This document shows, in pieces, positions 8,247 to 11,076 of a DNA stretch of 11,076 nt; within the stretch, counting starts at the first letter, position 1; the number at the start of each line of letters is the position of its first letter. The position numbers and the translations under genes were made by a program. Below the pieces are notes generated by a model that saw only the letters and a program-made list of their open reading frames with translations, was not told where the DNA came from and made no database searches. This stretch comes from UBA7887 sp964408735 (GTDB lineage Bacteria; Pseudomonadota; Alphaproteobacteria; UBA7887). The stretch spans positions 1-11,076 of the forward strand of contig CAYPAX010000126.1 in NCBI GenBank assembly GCA_964408735.1, written 5' to 3'.

Positions 8247-8325
8247 GACATCACCTTGGCGATGACGCCGTCGAGCCGCTGCAGGCCCTCTTGCAGGAGG
8301 TCCTCTTCGATGGTCAGCGGCGGCA
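8210..8325 (-). pseudogene. Detached 3' fragment of the EctB-like aminotransferase gene
   Basis: Read on the minus strand, this encodes PPLTIEEDLLQEGLQRLDG followed by the same ending (...QVGLAATSSAA) as the intact aminotransferase downstream. It corresponds to that enzyme's residues 400-436, with two substitutions where LV reads VI near residue 419. The frame ends at a TGA supplied by mfd sequence. The upstream edge is cut exactly where the palindromic element begins. Nothing suggests it is expressed. It overlaps the mfd 3' end on the opposite strand. Confidence 0.8.
8214..8325 (+). repeat. 112-bp direct repeat, copy A (contains the mfd stop)
   Basis: This is identical to 8687-8798 at 107 of 112 positions by hand alignment, without gaps and at a constant offset of 473. 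The differences fall at 8219, 8263, 8266, 8276 and 8279. It supplies the last ten codons and stop of mfd. The right edge abuts the first half-site of the palindromic element at 8325/8326, and the left edge is inside the mfd frame. Confidence 0.93.
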
Positions 8326-8340
8326 GAGTTCGGTGCCAGA

Positions 8341-8422
8341 GAGTTCGGTGCCAGTCACCGAATTCAAGGTGGCATAGCGCATTATTATACAAATATGAGT
8401 TCGGTTACCGGCACCGAACTCC
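8341..8422 (+). repeat. Palindromic element unit 1
   Basis: The 25-base arms at 8341-8365 and 8397-8421 are reverse complements at 22 of 25 positions, around a 31-base AT-rich loop containing ATTATTATACAAATAT. A 15-bp tandem duplication AGAGTTCGGTGCCAG (8325-8339 and 8340-8354) doubles the left arm's outer half. In RNA this would be a very stable hairpin about 95 bases past the mfd stop, so it could protect or end the mfd transcript, although no clean U-tract follows. Confidence 0.88.
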
Positions 8423-8550
8423 TCCCTCTTGTTGTCTTGCTGCGGGAGCGAGAGAGCGGGCGGCCTGGCAAGCGCGCAGCGCTTAACGAAACACTGTCGA
8501 CCCCGCTATCTCAGTGGCGCGCGGAGCCGGAGAGGACGCGGAGGGTATGA
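8423..8550. other. Spacer between the two palindromic units
   Basis: About 128 bp with no supported gene, no RBS-start pair worth reporting and no similarity I recognise. It is purine-rich at both ends (GCGGGAGCGAGAGAGCGGG near 8442-8460 and GGAGCCGGAGAGGACGCGGA near 8522-8541). A small AAGCG-CGCAG-CGCTT inverted repeat lies at 8470-8484. It may be the eroded interior of a larger mobile element. Confidence 0.5.
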
Positions 8551-8632
8551 GGAGTCCGGTGCCAGTCACAGAACCATAAATTGTATAATCATGCAATCAG
8601 CAACTATCAATTCGGTGACTGGCACCGAACTT
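8551..8632 (-). repeat. Palindromic element unit 2 (inverted copy of unit 1)
   Basis: The reverse complement aligns without gaps to 8341-8422 at 63 of 82 positions. Arms and part of the loop (ATTATACAA) are conserved, while the loop flanks have diverged. Its own arms pair around 8552-8574 and 8610-8632. The outer half-site is doubled by a 20-bp tandem repeat at 8620-8639 and 8640-8659 (19/20), mirroring the doubling in unit 1. It lies about 50 bp beyond the aminotransferase stop and could form a 3' hairpin on that transcript. Confidence 0.86.
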
Positions 8633-8682
8633 CCAACCCTGGCACCGAACTTCCAACCTGAAAGCCAGCGCCCAAATCGCTG

Positions 8683-9993
8683 CTAAGCAGCCGACGAGGT
8701 GGCGGCCAGGCCGACCTGAGACATCACCTTGGCGACGAGGCCGTCGAGGCGTTGCAGGCCCTCTTGCAGGAGGTCCTCTTCGATGGTCAGCGGCGGCATG
8801 AGTTTCAGCACTTCGCCATGGGGGCCTGCGGTCTCGATGAGGATGCGCTGGCCGAACGCCTCGCGGGCGATCATGCCGGCAAGGCGCTTGTCGGCGAAGG
8901 CAAGCCCTGACATCAAGCCCATGCCCCGCGGTGTCGCGGTGCTCGGTCCGAGCGCCCGAGCGGTCTTCGCGATCCAGTTCTCGACCATCGCCGCGGCTGT
9001 GGCAGCGGTGGCGGTGAACTCGGCGGACTGCCACAATTCCAGTGCTGCCGTCGCCGCGACGAAGGCAAGGTTGTTGCCGCGGAACGTGCCGTTGTGCTCG
9101 CCGGGCGCCCATTGATCGTGTTCGGGAGCGATAAGCACCAGGGACATGGGCAGGCCGTTGCCGCTGAGGGACTTCGAAAGGCAGATGATGTCGGGCTCGA
9201 TCCCGGCGCGCTCGAAGCCGAAGAAGGCGCCGCTGCGTCCGCAGCCGGCCTGGATGTCATCGACGATCAGTAGCGCACCAAGCTGCTTGGCGATGCGGGC
9301 AAGGTGCTGCGCCCACTCGGCGCCGGCAACGTTCAGGCCGCCTTCGCCCTGCACCATCTCGACGATGAAAGCGGCCGGTGGCTCGATACCGCCTGAAGGG
9401 TCTTCGACCAGAGCCGCATAGCGATCGAGATCGCTGGTGTCGGCGCCGAGATAGCCTTGAAACGGCAGGCGCACAACGTTGTCCAGCGGCACGCCTGCAC
9501 CTTCGCGGGCTCCCCGGTTTCCGGTCAGGGCAAGCGCGCCCAGGGTCATGCCGTGAAAGGCATTGCTGAAGGCGACGACAGAGCGTCGGCTCGTGACCTT
9601 GCGAGCCAGTTTCAAGGCCGCCTCGACCGCGTTTGTGCCCGTCGGTCCCGGGAATTGCAGGCGGTAGGAGAGGCCGCGCGGCGACAGGATTGTCTCACGA
9701 AAGGTTCGCACGAAATCGCGCTTGGCGACCGTGTGCAGGTCAAGCCCGTTGATCATGCCGTCGGAGCCCAGATAGTCCATGACCCGCGATTGGAGAAACG
9801 GATGATTGTGGCCGTAATTGAGCGAGCCGCAGGCGGAGAGAAAGTCGATGTATTCGACGCCGTTCTCGTCCCAGATACGGGCGTTGCAGGCCCGCTCGAA
9901 GACTGCCGGCATCTCGCGGCAGTAATATCTCACGGCGGATTCCGAGCGCTCGAACTCTGACGGTTCGGCCATCGTTGTGTTCGAATTCAGCAT
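8683..9993 (-). CDS. EctB-like class III aminotransferase (diaminobutyrate type)
   Basis: This PLP-dependent class III aminotransferase most resembles EctB, which converts aspartate-semialdehyde plus glutamate to 2,4-diaminobutyrate plus 2-oxoglutarate. The 436 residues fit the family. Visible motifs are GPTGTNAVEAALKLARK (116-132), SNAFHGMTLGALALTGN (143-159), VDDIQAGCGRSG (244-255) with Asp245 expected at the PLP ring nitrogen, LSKSLSGNGLPMSLVLI (272-288) with Schiff-base Lys274, and GEHNGTFRGNNLAFV (298-312). ATG 9993 has TAGGAT about 7 bases upstream; Met8 lacks an RBS. The gene starts 12 bp after the small ORF, as the third gene of the LuxI-type operon. There is no ectA or ectC, so ectoine synthesis is unlikely from this locus; other DABA uses or an unrelated amino acceptor remain possible. 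Its last 112 bp recur next to mfd. Family assignment is firm, the substrate is inferred. Confidence 0.88.
   Translation of the reverse strand: MLNSNTTMAEPSEFERSESAVRYYCREMPAVFERACNARIWDENGVEYIDFLSACGSLNYGHNHPFLQSRVMDYLGSDGMINGLDLHTVAKRDFVRTFRETILSPRGLSYRLQFPGPTGTNAVEAALKLARKVTSRRSVVAFSNAFHGMTLGALALTGNRGAREGAGVPLDNVVRLPFQGYLGADTSDLDRYAALVEDPSGGIEPPAAFIVEMVQGEGGLNVAGAEWAQHLARIAKQLGALLIVDDIQAGCGRSGAFFGFERAGIEPDIICLSKSLSGNGLPMSLVLIAPEHDQWAPGEHNGTFRGNNLAFVAATAALELWQSAEFTATAATAAAMVENWIAKTARALGPSTATPRGMGLMSGLAFADKRLAGMIAREAFGQRILIETAGPHGEVLKLMPPLTIEEDLLQEGLQRLDGLVAKVMSQVGLAATSSAA
8687..8798 (-). repeat. 112-bp direct repeat, copy B (aminotransferase 3' end)
   Basis: This is the partner of 8214-8325. 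It encodes aminotransferase residues 400-436 in an intact, family-like reading frame, so it is the source copy and the mfd-side copy is derived. Its left edge stops one base beyond the aminotransferase stop codon (8683-8685), so almost only coding sequence is duplicated. Confidence 0.93.
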
Positions 9994-10005
9994 CAGACTA
10001 TCCTA

Positions 10006-10230
10006 TCAGTTTGGTGGCGCCAGTTTCTGCCAATCGCCATCGATGTCTGCCTCGTCCGCCAGCAGCAAAAGCTCGACCCGGATCTGTGCGAGGCGGGTTG
10101 CGACCTTTCGCATATTGGCCTCCGTGGCGACCCAGACGAGATAGCCGACCGCGTCCGCCATGTGGCAGGCCGTCGTCGCGAGCGGCGGCGAATTGACTTC
10201 GATATCGCCTTCCACGGGGGGCTCGGACAT
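10006..10230 (-). CDS. Unknown 74-residue protein between the LuxI-type and EctB-like genes
   Basis: I do not recognise a family. The start codon shares one base with the synthase stop (TGATG at 10232-10228), which is strong evidence for translational coupling and for this start; the open frame continues upstream to 10338 but that part lies inside the synthase gene. The N-terminal 17 residues are acidic and Pro-rich (MSEPPVEGDIEVNSPP). Residues about 20-60 look helical and amphipathic, with alternating aliphatic and charged residues (RKVATRLAQIRVELLLLADE, 41-60). No signal peptide, metal-binding cysteine pair or DNA-binding motif is evident; the only Cys is 22. It could be a partner or regulator of either neighbouring enzyme. 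Coding confidence comes from operon position and spacing, not from homology. Confidence 0.7.
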   Translation of the reverse strand: MSEPPVEGDIEVNSPPLATTACHMADAVGYLVWVATEANMRKVATRLAQIRVELLLLADEADIDGDWQKLAPPN

Positions 10231-10853
10231 CAGGCGGCCACCTGATATTGCTCCACCGATTCCATCGAGAGAACGGACCCGCTCAAGCCGTATTTCTGGC
10301 AATGGGCCTGGGGGTGAATGTCCGCCGTCGCGATCCACATGGCAGCTTCCTTTTGGCCCTCGACCTCGGCGGGTTCACCGAGCCATTCGATACCGCTGCG
10401 CAGGAAATGACTGATCAGGTGCATGCGGGTGACGCCGACGACGGCTTCGATGTCGTTGTGCAGGCAAAATTCCTGAACGCCACACAGAAGCTCCGGCATG
10501 ATGCGCGGACGAATGCGGGGGTCGTAAGAGCGGTCGACGCAAACGCGGCTGGCCTCCCAGACCCGATCGCTTTCCGGAAGCTCCCGTGTTTGACACAGAT
10601 ATGGCCAATATTGCTGCAGCATGTACGGCTCGGACGTGGGGACCATCCGTATCAGGCCGCGGGCTATGAGATTCGGGTCCCGCCATACCAGATAGACGGC
10701 GGCCGGCGTGTCGAACTCGTCATACTCCATGCCGTTATAATGGTTATGGGGCAAAGCACGGCCTTCAACGAAGACCCGATATCGCAGCCGCGCCTGTGCT
10801 GCCAAGGCGTCGCCGAAGACGTGAGCATATTTGAGCGATATGGCTTCGATCAT
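10230..10853 (-). CDS. LuxI-family autoinducer (acyl-homoserine lactone) synthase
   Basis: LuxI-type enzymes join an acyl group from ACP or CoA to S-adenosylmethionine and release an acyl-homoserine lactone. The 207 residues fit the family. In EsaI numbering the conserved set is R24, F28, W34, D45, D48, R68, E97 and R100. Here R24, F28, D45 and D48 fall at the same numbers (RYRVF 24-28; YDEFD 44-48), and Arg69, Glu100 and Arg103 (WEASRVCVD, 99-107) match the rest. Position 34 is Leu instead of Trp. The C-terminal half is less typical but keeps ELLCGVQEFCLHNDIEAVVG (121-140). ATG 10853 is chosen over 10895 because AGGGAGGG lies 5 bases upstream. It is first in a three-gene operon with two LuxR-type palindromes upstream. 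No luxR gene is present; one may lie past the right edge. Confidence 0.88.
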   Translation of the reverse strand: MIEAISLKYAHVFGDALAAQARLRYRVFVEGRALPHNHYNGMEYDEFDTPAAVYLVWRDPNLIARGLIRMVPTSEPYMLQQYWPYLCQTRELPESDRVWEASRVCVDRSYDPRIRPRIMPELLCGVQEFCLHNDIEAVVGVTRMHLISHFLRSGIEWLGEPAEVEGQKEAAMWIATADIHPQAHCQKYGLSGSVLSMESVEQYQVAA

Positions 10854-10858
10854 GTCAT

Positions 10859-10866
10859 CCCTCCCT
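10859..10866 (-). promoter_or_regulatory. Strong ribosome binding site of the LuxI-type gene
   Basis: AGGGAGGG on the minus strand lies 5 bases before ATG 10853. This decides that start over the upstream in-frame ATG at 10895, which would add 14 residues with no family counterpart. Confidence 0.8.
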
Positions 10867-10910
10867 TTGTTTTCGACTTGAGAGAAAACACACATCCGCT
10901 ACTGGCGGTA

Positions 10911-10926
10911 CTAGGCACTTTCCTAG
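10911..10926. promoter_or_regulatory. Proximal lux-box-like palindrome
   Basis: CTAGG (10911-10915), six bases, then CCTAG (10922-10926). This fits the CT-N12-AG pattern of LuxR/LasR/RhlR-type operators. Its centre is about 65 bp upstream of the synthase ATG, a plausible position for activation from about -42 of a start site near 10876. No convincing -10 was seen, so the promoter itself is not annotated. Confidence 0.6.
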
Positions 10927-10983
10927 GTAACGGAGCGGGTTGTCTTGGCCGGCGCTCGAATGACGGGTGGATGATTTCGAGGT

Positions 10984-11009
10984 CACACCTAGGAGATAGC
11001 CTAGTTGTG
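10984..11009. promoter_or_regulatory. Distal lux-box-like palindrome with extended arms
   Basis: The arms CACACCTAGG (10984-10993) and CCTAGTTGTG (11000-11009) are reverse complements at 9 of 10 positions around the 6-base spacer AGATAG. The core CTAGG-N6-CCTAG is the same as in the proximal site, 78 bp away. It may act with the proximal site or serve a divergent gene beyond the window. Confidence 0.6.
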
Positions 11010-11076
11010 GGATTTTCCCTCACAGCCCGTTGACGAAGTCTGCTCTGGACGCGTGTCGCTGTGTCTGATTCTCTGT

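Larger units (their letters stand above)
8325..8659. mobile_element. Composite palindromic (REPIN/MITE-like) element
   Basis: Two related palindromic units, in opposite orientation, bracket about 130 bp. The outermost sequence at each end is a doubled GTTCGGTGCCA half-site: 15-bp period on the left, 20-bp on the right. No transposase is encoded. The architecture resembles REP/REPIN or BIME elements mobilised in trans by RAYT (TnpA_REP) proteins. My recollection is that GGTGCC-TGTCACC-type palindromes occur near such transposases, but I could not check this. Treating the whole stretch as one mobile unit is inference; it may be two independent insertions. Confidence 0.5.

Noticed and set aside
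8210..8392. A 60-codon minus-strand frame joining palindromic sequence to the aminotransferase fragment
   Set aside because: It has no RBS at its start. The N-terminal part is palindrome sequence and the rest is the duplicated 3' fragment, so it is treated as a pseudogene remnant.
8341..8422. An intrinsic terminator for mfd
   Set aside because: The hairpin is very long with a 31-base loop, and it is followed by CTCCTCCCTC, not a U-tract. A role in ending or protecting the transcript is possible but not supported enough to call a terminator.
8214..8798. A CRISPR array or transposon target-site duplication
   Set aside because: There are only two copies of the 112-bp sequence and it is coding. 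The repeat is much longer than a target-site duplication and lacks the regular repeat-spacer pattern of CRISPR.
8683..10853. An ectoine biosynthesis cluster
   Set aside because: Only an EctB-like gene is present. The neighbours are a LuxI-family protein, not the EctA acetyltransferase, and there is no EctC cyclase.
10248..11033. A 261-codon plus-strand open frame opposite the LuxI-type gene
   Set aside because: It is antisense to a gene with exact family residue spacing and runs across both candidate operators. No RBS or motif supports it.

Overview
The window looks like chromosomal DNA from a high-GC alphaproteobacterium, possibly Rhodospirillales-like. The main evidence is the block DUF502 protein / recG / sdhE / mfd, an order common in that class; the rank below class is a guess. 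Codon use is strongly GC-biased across most of the window. The exceptions are the first few hundred bases and the intergenic repeats around 8.3-8.7 kb, which are AT-richer.

Left edge (1-1449): a small three-helix membrane protein of unknown function on the minus strand is divergent from an alpha/beta-hydrolase that keeps every residue known to matter in fluoroacetate dehalogenase. A perfect 9-bp inverted repeat lies just upstream of the dehalogenase ribosome binding site.

Core block (1520-8246): a DUF502 (COV-like) inner-membrane protein converges on, and overlaps, the helicase gene recG. A 47-bp divergent promoter region separates recG from sdhE (FAD assembly factor for succinate dehydrogenase) and mfd (transcription-repair coupling factor), whose reading frames overlap by 8 bp. 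RecG and Mfd both act on stalled replication or transcription.

Scar region (8214-8798): the last ten codons and stop of mfd lie inside a 112-bp sequence that recurs, 107/112 identical, 473 bp downstream as the true 3' end of an aminotransferase gene on the opposite strand. Between the two copies lies a roughly 335-bp composite of two mutually inverted palindromic elements, each with a doubled half-site on its outer side. This is a rearrangement scar with a REPIN/MITE-like element in it.

Right block (8683-11009, minus strand): a three-gene operon of a LuxI-family autoinducer synthase, a 74-residue unknown protein starting in a TGATG stop/start overlap, and an EctB-like class III aminotransferase. 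Upstream of the synthase are two CTAGG-N6-CCTAG palindromes 78 bp apart, which fit the CT-N12-AG pattern of LuxR-type operators. No ectA, ectC or luxR is visible. The pairing of a LuxI-type enzyme with a diaminobutyrate-type aminotransferase is the best candidate here for an undescribed system, possibly a variant quorum signal.
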